Origin: Membranipora membranacea
Lineage: Eukaryota; Bryozoa; Gymnolaemata; Cheilostomatida; Membraniporidae
Assembly (NCBI GenBank): GCA_914767715.1
Contig: OU612072.1
Span: 18,660,001 to 18,724,000 of the forward strand
Direction of reading: 5' to 3'
Length of the DNA: 64,000 nt
Part shown: piece by piece, positions 12,601 through 23,298 of the stretch
How the letters are laid out: each line of letters opens with the position of its first letter
Numbering within the stretch: position 1 is the stretch's first letter
Program-made: the position numbers and the translations under genes
Notes under the pieces: generated by a model
Databases searched by the model: none
Told to the model about the DNA's origin: nothing
What the model saw: the letters and a program-made list of their open reading frames with translations, nothing else

Positions 12601-15600
12601 GGTACATGTAAGTAAACATTTTCTTTGCTTAGTCTCAGTACAGAAATCAAGCTCGTTGCAGCAAAGATACAGTATCCAGTTGATCTTGAGACTTGAGCAG
12701 TAATGTTTGACTGAAAGGATAAGATTGGGATTGGCCATAAAGACCTATTTGTGTTGTATCCTCATACTAATTTTTATTGCAGATATATTGACAATTGTGT
12801 GTGGAGTTCGGATAAACCTCAAATCAGAGGATTGAGAGTGAGTTGTTTGTATGTTGATAAATATATTAATACTACCTGGTTGGCGGCGACCATTTCAATC
12901 TACATTGCTCAGTTTTTTTATCTGTTTGTCAAGGAGAAGAGTTTGAGAGAACTTGGTTTAGATAAATAGAAATTATTTCAACTTAGTTGAGCTAGGCTAA
13001 GGCCAATCTCTTGCATTATTAGGCTATGCTATGTTTTACCCCAATTTTGTTTGCCTGCATGCACTGCCTTTGCTGCCTGCTAGTAATGGATATGTCTATC
13101 TTTCGAAGGTGCTGAGAGGGCACTGGGTTACAATGATACTGTAGTGATCGAGAAGATGGGGGATCTCTATAGGGCTGCATCTAATCAGAATCGACGTTAA
13201 CTTCAGTGTCTTAAAAAAGATGTAAGTAAACCAGCTAATGGCCTGTCATGACAACCTTGATGTTGGTTATGTTGGTTGAGGAGGGGGCACCAACAAAGTT
13301 TGTCAAGATATGCTATCTGGATCAGTACAATGACATGACACACAGATTTTAAGATTGGCATTTTCAGGTAGTCAAGTTTGCTTGAAACACTAAAGACTGT
13401 GTAGGGTCTTTCAAGTAAGTCCTAGCTTAGTTTCTCTGCAAAAATAACAAACAAATAATAAAGGTCATTGCTAGGCAAATTCTAAGTGCGTGATCACTTT
13501 TTACTATATGAGCCCTACTTTGAGTGTACCATCTGGCTCTGTTACCATTCAATCTAACGAATCGTTCAACTATTGAGTTGAGACCTCTGAACAAGAGAGG
13601 ACAACTCCGTAGAATACAAAGAAGTCTTGAAAGAAGCACTGTATCCCTGCTGTATCAGTGTAGTTGGACCAAATGCATTGTAGGAAACCAACTGTGTTGT
13701 TATTCTCCTTTTTAGAAAGTCATAGAGCTTACTCTGAATGGTGAGAGCGATGACTCCTGCAGCAAAGCTATCAAACCAATTAAATTTTTCTCCTCCTCCA
13801 TTTTTATATTTAATTAACAAAATTTTTCATCATATGTATATATTTATCATTAAACAGGTATTTTGCAATAAATAAACAACCTGAAAAATCACCACACTCT
13901 TTCATAATAAAATGACAATGAGTTTAATTTGAAATTTGAAAGTATCATTATTTAGCTTTGGAGCAGGGAGAATTCTCCCCGTTGTGAGAAGAAACTGTAC
14001 AAGTGTTGTGCGGATTTGTGCAGTCTTGGATACTCTCTCTTCATACTTCGACCCAAGTATATAGACATGTCTTATGTTCTGGACTAACCCAACAGTTCTG
14101 TAGGCTAGACACTACACTATGCAGCGGTTTCACTGTGGGAAAAAGATTATCAAAGATTAATGTAATGGAGACATAGTATGGAATATCTATAAAAGATTAT
14201 TAAAACCGTAAGCGGAAACAATTTAGGTCCCGGAACATTGGAACAATATATCAAACCAAGACAAACGTAATATGAGGTTTGGAGCTGGACTAAATTAGCC
14301 ATCATGATTTTATTATCAAGAAATAATATCACATCATATGTCACACAAAATCTAAAGGTATGGCAACTAAAGGAGAGTTGTCTACTCTTTGGAAGAATAG
14401 GGTGATCCACTTGAGATGACAGTAACATGAATAAGGTGAGAAACCAAAATACATATTAAAGTAATCACTGAATGAAAAGTACACAAAACATTGCACATTA
14501 TTATAAATGCGCATTGCTAGAAATGCGCATTGTTATAACTGCGCATTTCTAGAACTGCGCATTCTTAGAACTGCGCATTCTTAAAACTGCGCATTCTTAG
14601 AACTGCGCATTTCTAGAACTGCGCATTCTTAGAACTGCGCATTCTTAAAACTGCGCATTCTTAGAACTGCGCATTCTTAAAACTGCGCATTCTTAGAACT
14701 GCACATAACAAAATGATTGATGGAAATTTGTCATACAACATTGTCTGTAATGAAGTACCAGACCTGCCAAAACTCCAGTCACTAATTTTGAGTCACCCTA
14801 TTTTCACACCTCAAATAATACAGGTTGGATCACAGGTCTACTCCAAAAACCTGGGATTTTGGAGAAGACCTGTGATCCAACCTGTGTTATTTGAGGTGTG
14901 AAAATAGGGATTTTGGAGTGAAATCCCAGGTTTTGGAGTAGACCTGTGGGTTGGAAAGAAAGATTGCAGAGCAGTCTAGGCTAGGGCATCCATCAAGACC
15001 CATTCCCATGGGCTGTTGCATGTAAATCCATGGCTATCCATGCATGCAACTTTGGCCAAAATGAGTGAGTGATACCTTGATGTAAAGTAATGTTACCTGG
15101 TAAGTGTTCTTCTTGTGGTTCTTTATAGCTGGCCAGCCCTAACTCATTTAACTATCTATGTATAAGTTTCTTCATTAATTTGTCTGCTTCAGGCTCCTCA
15201 TGGTGATCCACTAACAAACTCCAAAACCAAAGAGCCACAATCCATTTGTGTCCTCCACATAAGAGTGTGATCACATGACCAACATGTGATGTAAATAATA
15301 ATACAACAGACCTAAGACATTGACTCAATGATTGATCAAGAAGAATTGGCATCTCACAATCTCCCATGTAAGTAGTTTGAAATAGTTCCAGGGTCATGGC
15401 AGGTATGGTAGTGGTGTAAGTGCCTATCACAAAGCCCATCTTTGATAATACAGTCATTACCCAAAACAGGTTTAACTGCGAGTTAGTGAGTTAGCATGTT
15501 AATTAATGCGCATTAGCGAGTTAGCATGTTAACTAATGCGCATTAGCGACTTAGCGAGTTAGCATGTTAATTAATGCGCATTAATAAAGGTGCTACGGGC

Positions 15601-18194
15601 CGCCATAGGGGAGGGGAGGGGAGGGGAGAAACCTCCCTTTGTGGGAATTGCTGACAAGGAGGAGTAGAGATTCGTGGTTATTATTACCTCTTCTGCATGG
15701 AAAGATTTTGTGTGAAGATAAGCAAAGCAAGAAGTGATGGAAAAATTATTTCAATGGTCTACTAAATAATGAGAACAGCAGGGAGCAACTGCCTCTGCAG
15801 TTGCCAATACAAGGGCCAGTACCCAAAATCAATGAAGTGGAAGTTAACATCTAGATAGGAAAGATGAAGCCCAACAAAGCCACGGGGCCAGACCAACTAC
15901 CAATAGACATCATAAAGCTGCTGAAAGAGAGGGGAAACACTGGGTGACAGTGTGTTTAAACAACATCATCCCTGAAAGGATACCACCAGACTGGAGGGAG
16001 AGCACAATAACACCAATATATAAGCAGAAAGGAGACCCTTTAGACTGCGGAAATTACCGTGGGATTAAACTGCTAAGCCACTGAGACACTGAGCCACTTG
16101 AGAGGATAGTTGAGCAGAGAATCAGAGAGTTAGTCACAATCAAGGAAAACCAGTTTGGATTTCAGTAGGGAAAATCAACCACAGAGCCCATGTTCTGCCT
16201 CAGAATTCTTCAGGAGAAACACAAAGACTACAACCAAGCTCTTCATAAATGGTGTTTGTAGACCTTGAAAAAGCCTATGATACCATACCACGTGAGCTGG
16301 TATGGTTTTGCTTACGAAAATGAATGGTTCCAGAGCAGAACATCGACATCATCAAAGACATGTACGAAGACTGTAGCACCAGTGTTAGGACGGACTCCAG
16401 ACTGACAGACAAGATCCACATTGAAGTTTGATTACATCAAGAATCTGCACTAATCCCGCTGCTCTTCATCATAATAATGGATGTTATAACAGAAGACATA
16501 AATGAGGACAGCCCATGGGCAATGTTATTTTCTGATGATCTGGCCTTTTGCGATAGTGATCGAGAGAGACTAGAAAGAAGGGTAGAGATCCGGAGAGAGA
16601 AGATGGAGGCAGCGAGATTGAAGATAGCTGAAAGAAAACAGAGCATGTGCCAGCAGTTGGAGACCAAGAGAACATCGGGATGAAGAAGTATGAAAGTCAA
16701 GAAGCGGAAAGCCTGCCTAAATGTTCTCAGTTCAAGTACTTGGGCACAACAATCCACCAAGATGGAGGTTGCCGCAAGGAGATAGAGCTGAGAATATCTA
16801 AGGCTCGGAATAAGTGGAGAGAACTGACTGGTGTGCTCTGTGACAAGAAAATGTCTACTAAACTGAATATGCTGATGTATAAAACAGCTATCAGACCAGC
16901 TCTGCTATTTGGAAATGAGACATGGCCAATCACAGGATCGCTGGCGGATAAGATGTCATCCTGCGAGATGCGAATGTTGAGTTATTGTATGAGCATAAGT
17001 CTAGAGGACCACACAAGAGAAATGAGGAAATAACAGCAGAGGCCGGAGTGTTGCCAATTGAAGATCTGATGAGGTGGTATGGGCATGTTAGACGGAGAGA
17101 AAGTGAGGACGACATCCGGAGAGTGTCAGAGATGACAGTCGAAGGAGTGCGACCTAGGAGTAGACCGAAACAAAGATGGTGCGACACGGTGAACTCAGAC
17201 CTTAGATGGCTTGATCTAGATGGATCAGATGCTGAAGATCGAGTGCGATGGAGGAGTTTGGTAGAACTTGGGATCAAGTAGAAACCCGCCATCCACACAG
17301 GACCACGGCGGTGAAAGGTGACCAAAGGTAACCACCATGTCATAAGTATGATGTTAGGGAGTGCTTGGATTCAAGGCCAAACCCGATTAATGTCATTATT
17401 CCTGCCTGAACAATAAAGGTCTATGCTTACCTCTCAGGTAATGTACGTAGCCGACACCTGATTATTTCTAGACTTCTGAGGTTCTTCAAATGTGAGAGAG
17501 TATTATCTAGTCCATCAGCCGTTCTCAGATTGTTATCCCAAAGCAAAAGTTCTGTGAGATTTTCCATTTCTGAGATACTACCAACAAATATAATTCATAA
17601 TATTACCTACAATTACCAGATGATATGGCTACGATATCTGATCCCTAGTATCACAGCTTACTGACATTTTGTGATTATTTGATAACAGAAGTCAGTGTTT
17701 CATATGAAAACGCAGGGTAGAAAGGGAAAGAAAAAATAACTGTCAATGAAAAATATCATAAATGCACTTCCTGTCTAGGTTGTTCATCTCGGCGAAAGGC
17801 CAACATTTTGGAAAGACTATTGTCAAACAATCTCTGGCAAAATGCACACAGAGATGAAATAATTTTCCCATCATCCCATCCTGACACTGACAGATAGGAC
17901 ATTGAGCTGTATTCTTATAAATTGTAACAACTTACTGTCAGGATCACATTGATCCTTACAGTAAGTTGAGAGTAATTTGTTGACAATTAGTTAACAATTA
18001 ATTGAGCGTAACATCTTCAAGTAAAAAAATTTGAAAGCAGCTCAACATCAAATTTACCAATGCAGGAAGACATTCAGTGTGCCAGTCTCATCCACGTGAC
18101 TCAATGTGCATTTCTGTTGATCGACATGCAGTTCACCATGTCCAGTTATCACCTTCAAGCTGCAACGGTGTACCGAAGTTCTAACTTCCGCCAT
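3696..18194 (-). CDS. LRR-Roc-COR GTPase fused to a caspase (predicted Roco-caspase, 11 exons, 1208 aa)
   Basis: Coding exons in transcript order: 18194-18058, 17577-17431, 9644-7570, 7180-7014, 6820-6638, 6303-6066, 5939-5826, 5453-5328, 4961-4852, 4302-4113, 3835-3696. They total 3627 nt, each junction is GT-AG and in phase. Domains: about four leucine-rich repeats (residues ~50-150); Roc GTPase with P-loop GKKEAGKST (197-205), switch DFGGDKTYQ (248-256) and THSDK (317-321); COR region (~413-735) interrupted by a Ser/Asp/Glu-rich run (475-504); a CPHC motif (736-739); caspase p20 with S1-pocket Arg870, His938 in MSHGDFG and Cys980 in QTCSG; p10 with Arg1068 in [10 protein letters not shown] and closing strand KLYLSPG; then a ~74-residue tail. 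Roco proteins are GTP-regulated scaffolds; caspases cut after Asp. I infer a GTPase-gated protease. An acceptor-like site sits just before the ATG, so further 5' exons are possible. The fusion depends on the 7570/7180 junction. Confidence 0.75.
3836..4112 (-). other. Last intron of the Roco-caspase; retention would give a shorter C-terminus
   Basis: The exon ending at 4113 has a strong donor (AAAG followed by gtgagt). The final exon starts after gttttag at 3835 in matching phase and encodes [17 protein letters not shown] and so on, to a TGA at 3698-3696. If the intron is retained, the frame runs 11 more codons to a TGA at 4080-4078. Both forms keep the whole caspase domain and differ only in the tail. 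Confidence 0.5.
7014..7570 (-). other. Splice junction joining the Roco exon to the caspase exons
   Basis: The large Roco exon stays open to a TAG at 7417-7415. A consensus donor (T followed by gtgagt) lies inside it, with last exon base 7570, leaving phase 1. The acceptor at 7181 follows a pyrimidine-rich stretch and also begins in phase 1, so the join creates Cys787 and continues into residues [14 protein letters not shown]. Reading straight through instead adds 51 residues and stops, giving a GTPase-only product. The codon just upstream of the caspase-side acceptor, in the caspase frame, is TAA, so these exons need an upstream partner or a start at the internal ATG near 7157. Confidence 0.6.
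9902..10016 (+). repeat. Left inverted arm with ATGCGCAT-rich subterminal repeats
   Basis: This arm matches the reverse complement of about 15480-15607 with few differences. It holds three AATGCGCATTA palindromes separated by AACATGCTAACTCGC units. Such repeated palindromes near the tips of an element are typical transposase-binding layouts, which is an inference here. Confidence 0.65.
10085..10137. repeat. Perfect 18-bp hairpin just inside the left arm
   Basis: CCTCTGTGATTGGTCTTA is followed by a loop of about 9 bases and its exact complement. The perfection suggests recent origin or selection. No terminator function can be assigned in a eukaryotic sequence. Confidence 0.8.
10977..13200 (+). 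CDS. Possible small acidic-protein gene nested in the Roco-caspase intron, unknown function
   Basis: Candidate exons are 10977-11112, 11852-11959, 12536-12607 and 13109-13200. Each internal boundary has a GT donor and AG acceptor in phase 1, and the last exon ends at a TAA. The predicted 135-residue protein has an Asp/Asn/Gly-rich segment ([15 protein letters not shown]), a Lys-rich segment ([11 protein letters not shown]) and a C-terminus [20 protein letters not shown]. The last three exons look like genuine coding sequence; the first, starting at an ATG and ending at a strong donor (CAAG followed by gtaagt), is the weakest. I recognise no family. It lies wholly inside the 9902-15607 inverted-repeat interval, so it may be element cargo or a host gene caught between elements. 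Confidence 0.4.
14507..14705. repeat. 16-bp minisatellite, consensus TTAGAACTGCGCATTC
   Basis: About twelve tandem units of 16 bp, such as TTAGAACTGCGCATTC and TTAAAACTGCGCATTC, with the first units more diverged (ATGCGCATTGCTAGA). The TGCGCATT core is also the core of the subterminal repeats of the enclosing inverted-repeat element, which suggests the array grew from element sequence. There are no unique spacers. Confidence 0.9.
14792..14910. repeat. Foldback element of about 118 bp
   Basis: CCCTATTTTCACACCTCAAA and CAGGTTGGATCACAGGTC on the left are matched by their complements on the right around a short loop near AAAACCTGGGATTTTGG. A third partial copy (CCCAGGTTTTGGAGTAGACC) follows, so this is probably a nested or partly duplicated foldback. 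Confidence 0.75.
15480..15607 (-). repeat. Right inverted arm of the 5.7-kb element
   Basis: This is the inverted counterpart of 9902-10016, carrying GCGAGTTAGCATGTTAA units and AATGCGCATTA palindromes before AATAAAGGTGCTACGGGCC. It is one repeat unit longer than the left arm, as expected of a tandem array changing copy number. Confidence 0.65.
15850..17281 (+). pseudogene. Degenerate LINE (non-LTR retrotransposon) reverse transcriptase
   Basis: Across several frames broken by stops and frameshifts one reads reverse-transcriptase landmarks in order: [47 protein letters not shown], the active-site box [18 protein letters not shown], the thumb region [18 protein letters not shown] with [15 protein letters not shown], and the C-terminal [16 protein letters not shown] with [10 protein letters not shown]. 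This order and wording are typical of non-LTR elements common in invertebrates and fish. The many disruptions show it is inactive. No endonuclease or 3' tail was identified. It occupies the Roco-caspase intron next to the inverted-repeat element, on the opposite strand to that gene. Confidence 0.9.
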
Positions 18195-21100
18195 TAGTCT
18201 GAAAGTGAAACAATAGTGATGTTGATAACCTGTTTAGAAAATCAAAAGTTAAAGTCATTCAATAACCAAAGTCCAAAAATAATTCAAAGACAGCCCCTCA
18301 TTTGTGGCATGGTAGAGGTGACAAAGATCCCATAATAGATAACAACTGATCCTTGCCTATCCGATATAAGTCCGAAATAAAATGATAACTCTTATGAGAT
18401 CTTGGATTCTCAGCTGGATTACAAGAACTCATTAACTCTTTGTATTACAATGGCTCTGTTTCTTGCAGCCATACTTATCTATGATGTGTCTTAAGACTCA
18501 ATTCGGACTATTTTTTTAAATGCCCAACATGCAAGCTTTATGTTATAATATATTTTTATTGGCAACCAAAGTCATCTCAATGGAAATGTTTTGCACTCAG
18601 GGCCGGAAAAGTTTCATCAACTATAATATATAAACCAATATTATATTGTCATTTTGTGCTAGTGCTAGGAGACGTTGTCTATGATTAATTTTGGTTTTTG
18701 AAATGAGTTATGTTCATAGACCTACTAATTAGTAGGTCTATGGTTATGTTATATAAAATATTCATCTATTCAAAAGTTTTTGCCAATAATGAATTGCAGC
18801 CGGCTGACAGCATAACTATCTTTATTTACAGAGTAAAAGAAAAATGATCTTACTGCAATAGTTTTTGTTGGTTGAGCTCGCTCGTAACTCTCAATATCAG
18901 ATGCCGTATGGAAAGACGCATGTGTAGGTATGGTGGTATTGTATCCTCAAAGAGAAGGGATATCCTTTCTAAACCTCCTGCTTTTCCTTGTAACTCTGTT
19001 AGAGTTCCATAACTGCCTTTTTTCCACAGGAGATGTTGATCTTGTTCATCACCAAGAACCCATCTATATGCTACTAATGAGAGAATATGCTACAGTCTAT
19101 TCAAGTATCACCTAGTAACTCAGAGCAACTTGTTACAAATGCGCTGAAACTCCAAGCGTTCACTTCAATTTAGAAAAATGGCCGGATAAGGTTTGACAGC
19201 TGTCTGTGTTTAATTTTTTATCGACTGATTGCTAAGAATGTTGCCAGTAAAAGGGAAAATAATACAATAATAGTTATATGGTTAACTGCTATCACTGCAA
19301 AATCTTTTCCCACTAATTTCTTGGCTAATTTTGATAGCAGATCCATGAAAACATGTACGTCAACAAAATCTTAGATTCTTTTTCAGATTTTGCAACATTA
19401 GCAACCATGTCAACTTTAAACCCCTTTAAATTTTTTATCACTTTCCCATTTGCCTACTTTATAAAGGGAACATTATCACCATTGTGTACAGCTCGAAAAC
19501 TGTACTGGTAACAATCATCAAGCCCTGTCCAGACAATCTTGAATGAAGTTTCATAACTAGCCGTTTTTCACAAGGGGTGTAACCAGACTACAGCATAATT
19601 ATTCTAAAATTAAAGTGCACAGTTAGTCAGAAACATGGGACATTTAGTCCTTAGTTGGACTCTCTAATAGCTCAAATACCATAAAAGAATGTAGCAAGAC
19701 CACATACTTGGTTACAGCACCAAACAGGATAATTTCTATATCAACATCAGACACAATAAGAACATCCAATATTATAGCTAGCATCATCATCAGTACACTC
19801 AACCTCGACTCGAGGACACGCAGTTACCAGCTAGTGCATATCACCTCGAATCAGGGACAGGCAAATATATGCAAATCTAAATTCTATTCTTAATACCGGT
19901 GCCACCCTAACGCCAGAACCGTGACAACCATGGCAATGCAGTAAAGGTGGCACCAACGGAGACAATTCAGAATTAGCATGATGTCTAACTTACACCAACC
20001 AACACTTGCGGCCGATCAACCCTGGATCAACCCACTCTTGCGGCCGATCAACCCTCTTTTTGTGGTAATTGAAAATTGTGTTTAAATCTTGTTTTTTTGC
20101 TTATTGACGTCAGCAGTTTTTTAATGTGTCTGGAACCATGCTATATAAGAGCATGGTTCACCAATAGAAAGCATGATTTGATTGAATTGAATTGATTTGA
20201 ATTGATTTGAATTGATTTGATTTGTTTGGCGACCCTCTGGTCGTCAAGCAGCGCTCTTTGTTTGCAACTTCATTCTAGAGACAGGTCAGTTTTTAAACAT
20301 GAAAGTTTTACAGTTTTTATCATAATAATATTTTCTTTTATTGTATATTAGTGATATTTATAGGGAAATAGAACTTGCCTTATTATTTGATAATGGCACA
20401 GTACAACACTTGGTTGGATTTCTATACCATCAACTAATTGAGTTAAATGAATTAAACCCAGCATGCATGGCATCATTGACTAGAAAGTATGACTTGTAGA
20501 AACAAGACGTGCATTGTTAAGTTGAATTGCGTTTCATGTTAAACTTGATAAGAATTAAAAGGCATGCTCTTGAGTCAAGTGTTTAACCTCGAACAAATGA
20601 GATCACAATTATATAAATAAGTCAGTGTCACATAGTGAGCATCATCATAACGAGCTCGTGAGCACAGATCTCAGTAGCGGAGAGTTAATGTGGTGACTCC
20701 ATAACCTGGAATCCCACAGTGTCAGCCATTCCGTGAGACTCAATCTCGTTGGCGGTAAACTGCTACCAACCTGGTTGAAGAAAAGTATTAAAAAACAATC
20801 AAGTGACAGTGAATTTGAGGGTCCTAACCAGATCAATGATTTCATTTCATAATTGTATCAGTCAACTGTCAAAGGCATCAAGGTTTATTTCAGTCAAGTG
20901 TTTTGCAAATAAAGATCATGCAGGTTATGCAGAGGACATAGTTATTTGCTCTGCTGGAAAAAAAACTATACTCAATATGCCATACCAAAACGGCAAAAGG
21001 TGAGACACCAAGGCACAAACACTGAGAACAAGCTGAACTAGAAATCTAATGTTAAAATTAAAATATATTATATTAATGTAGGGTCTACTCTTGCAATGTA

Positions 21101-23298
21101 TTCGCATCATCCCAAACACAGTTGTATTTTCAGTGTTATCATTAAAACCAGTTTCACTTCAAAGTGTTGAAAGTTTTGCGCATAACCATGGTCAGGCTAG
21201 CCTTGTCAAGCGGCCACTGGTTTTGGTTTTTTCTAGTGGCCACATGACACTAAGGTCAAATCATCAATGATTATAACATGTAATAAACTCATGCAAACGT
21301 ATGTGTGTCTGTAGGGGCACTGAAGGCAGGCCTATTGGCTAAGATCAAAGTGTCGCTGCCAATGGCTGATTAGTGCCTGTTTCAGTTTCTGGCAGCTTGC
21401 TGCACACTTATGATTAGGAGGTCCACCATGGCCTCACCACTAGGATGCATTCTAGTTTACTAGGATGTATCACACTCTCAGTACGAGGACTCGGGGCAAC
21501 TTGCGTCCCTCTTTAGAGGCAGCCCACCCTCTGTTTTGTCATAAACAGGGCACTGGCAACAGTTATAGTTCTATGTAGGTATATAAGCTGATAACAACTT
21601 ACCAACGTTAAATAGGATGGTTGAATACCCCCAAGCTGGTACAGAAGTTGCTTGTACTCGAAGATTATCCTTCTTGCAAGATGAAATTGTCTCAGATTAC
21701 TAAGCAAGAGTCATGCACTGTTTTCTATACCCACCAGTCTGCTGAAAAATTGTGCTCCACACCGAAAGATACTCTGTCACTTACACCTTTATGAGGTGGC
21801 CAAGCAATCTTTCAATGCGAGAAACTGAAATTGGACTGACTCCTTTGGCTTACTTGCTTTGATAAGCTCAGCGGGCAGTGAGGCTTGCCTGCCGGTCGCT
21901 TCAATACGTGATAACAAATTTTTTATCTTTATTGGCACAAGCTGAAGATTGAATATTTGCTTGTCTTGTTTCAATCATGAATGCACATTATCTGGGTCAA
22001 GGCTATATTTCCTTTACTTATTGATATGATTCATTTAGGATATGATAATATGTATTACAGAGCATTAAATCATTCTTTTCATGTTCAAATTTTAGTTTAA
22101 CAGATTTAACTTCGTTAGTATTTTCGTATCAAAATTAAAATAAACATTTTAAAATTTCACCTGATACACAAGAGCAGTACTTGGTGTATTTATAATATGT
22201 ATTTACACATATTTATCAGTGATGACCCCATATAAAGAAACGGTCGGTGTATGCCAGGTAGAGGTCTTTCAACATCTCTAGTAAGCCAGTATCGGAGACA
22301 ATCAGCCATCAAGAACATCATGAGAAAGGTGCACACAACAATCCTGCTAGTTTAAAAGTGCTGGAACAACGCAGGTACTGATCTGACATTGATTTGATTG
22401 GCTGTCCCTACTAGAATGGATAATTTAGCCTGGACACTATAAACAGTTAGCAAATGTCTTCAGCGTGGATGATTTGGGCACTTCTAGAATGCTACTAGGA
22501 AGTGGCCACTTTTGCAGGTCCTTCTTTTGACAAAAGAAAGCTTTTATGCTATTCCAAATAAGGAGTTCAAGGAAGGAGTCTGGAACTAACTAATGTAGCA
22601 AGAAGCTCAGTATGAGTTTGTTATGATAATATATGGTAGAATGAAACGCTATCATCATAACGACACAACCCACAGAAAAGCAGAATATATCTTGGGAATA
22701 GACTTCCAGATCTCTGATATTGCATATATGAAATGTCAATGCTGCAAAATACAGAGAGATTTATGTTAATGGGTATCCCACAATACACCTGTCTTACACC
22801 CAGTAAGATTAGCCTGCACACGCTGTCAGGGGTGGGTCGGGTGGTCCCCCCGCACCTGACAGCCTGCACAGGCTACAGTACGATCAGCGTAGATATGAGA
22901 TTGGCCTGATCTTACTGGAAATGAGACGCTGAAATTGCATCATGGGACTATTGTTAAACACAGGCAGTATTATCAAGCTTATATGTCCAGCTGTATAGCA
23001 AGTGCTTAAACTCTACCAGGTTGCAGGCATTCCATTATCGACCCTCCTTGGTGAGGGGTGGCCGATCATGGTATACAACTATCAACAGTTTGGATTAAGA
23101 CTAAGCAACTAATCTAGGTAGCATGTGAAGTTAGCTAGTTTTGTGTGTTCTAATGGCAGATCAGTTTTGTGGGTGGGGGGCCACATAATTTTTAGAAAGC
23201 GATATAAATAAAACAACCAGACTTGATCAATGTTATCGATTCTGTGGACCTATACAATGTCATGAATGAATTCAATTAATTTGAAAATAGGATAATTC
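18195..23298. other. Interval between Roco-caspase and WDR92; no supported coding gene
   Basis: I see no convincing exons. It contains small hairpins (a near-perfect palindrome at about 18715-18745 around CTACTAATTAGTAG, another near 17930-17970 just before it, and an imperfect foldback at 22797-22917 with CTGTCAGG arms) and a promoter-like patch near 20100. Upstream non-coding exons of the Roco-caspase may lie here, because its first coding exon is preceded by an acceptor-like sequence (tttcactttcag). Confidence 0.4.
20103..20290 (+). promoter_or_regulatory. Promoter-like patch: CRE plus TATA box, possibly a solo LTR
   Basis: A perfect TGACGTCA lies at about 20105-20112 and CTATATAAG about 30 bases downstream, followed by AT-rich direct repeats of TTGATTTGAA and a donor-like gagacag/gtcagt near 20286. 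Upstream, TTGCGGCCGATCAACCCT occurs twice (about 20005-20055). The arrangement fits a Pol II core promoter with a first exon, or a retroelement long terminal repeat. No matching second repeat or downstream reading frame was found. Confidence 0.3.

Larger units (their letters stand above)
9902..15607. mobile_element. Putative 5.7-kb element bounded by ~110-bp inverted repeats
   Basis: The left end reads TATGGCGGCCCATAGCACC and the right end is its inverted near-copy finishing GGGCCGCCATA. Both arms continue for about 110 bp into subterminal repeats built on AATGCGCATTA and CTAACATGCTAACTCGCTAA. Both flanks carry GGGGAGG next to the element, a possible 7-bp or longer target duplication, though this is uncertain because the flanks are themselves G-rich repeats. 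It sits in intron 2 of the Roco-caspase and contains a possible plus-strand gene. I recognise no transposase. Two independent short elements of one family in opposite orientation would be an alternative explanation. Confidence 0.5.

Noticed and set aside
14507-14705. Regular short repeats that might be taken for a CRISPR array
   Set aside because: Units are directly adjacent with no unique spacers, and the host is a eukaryote.
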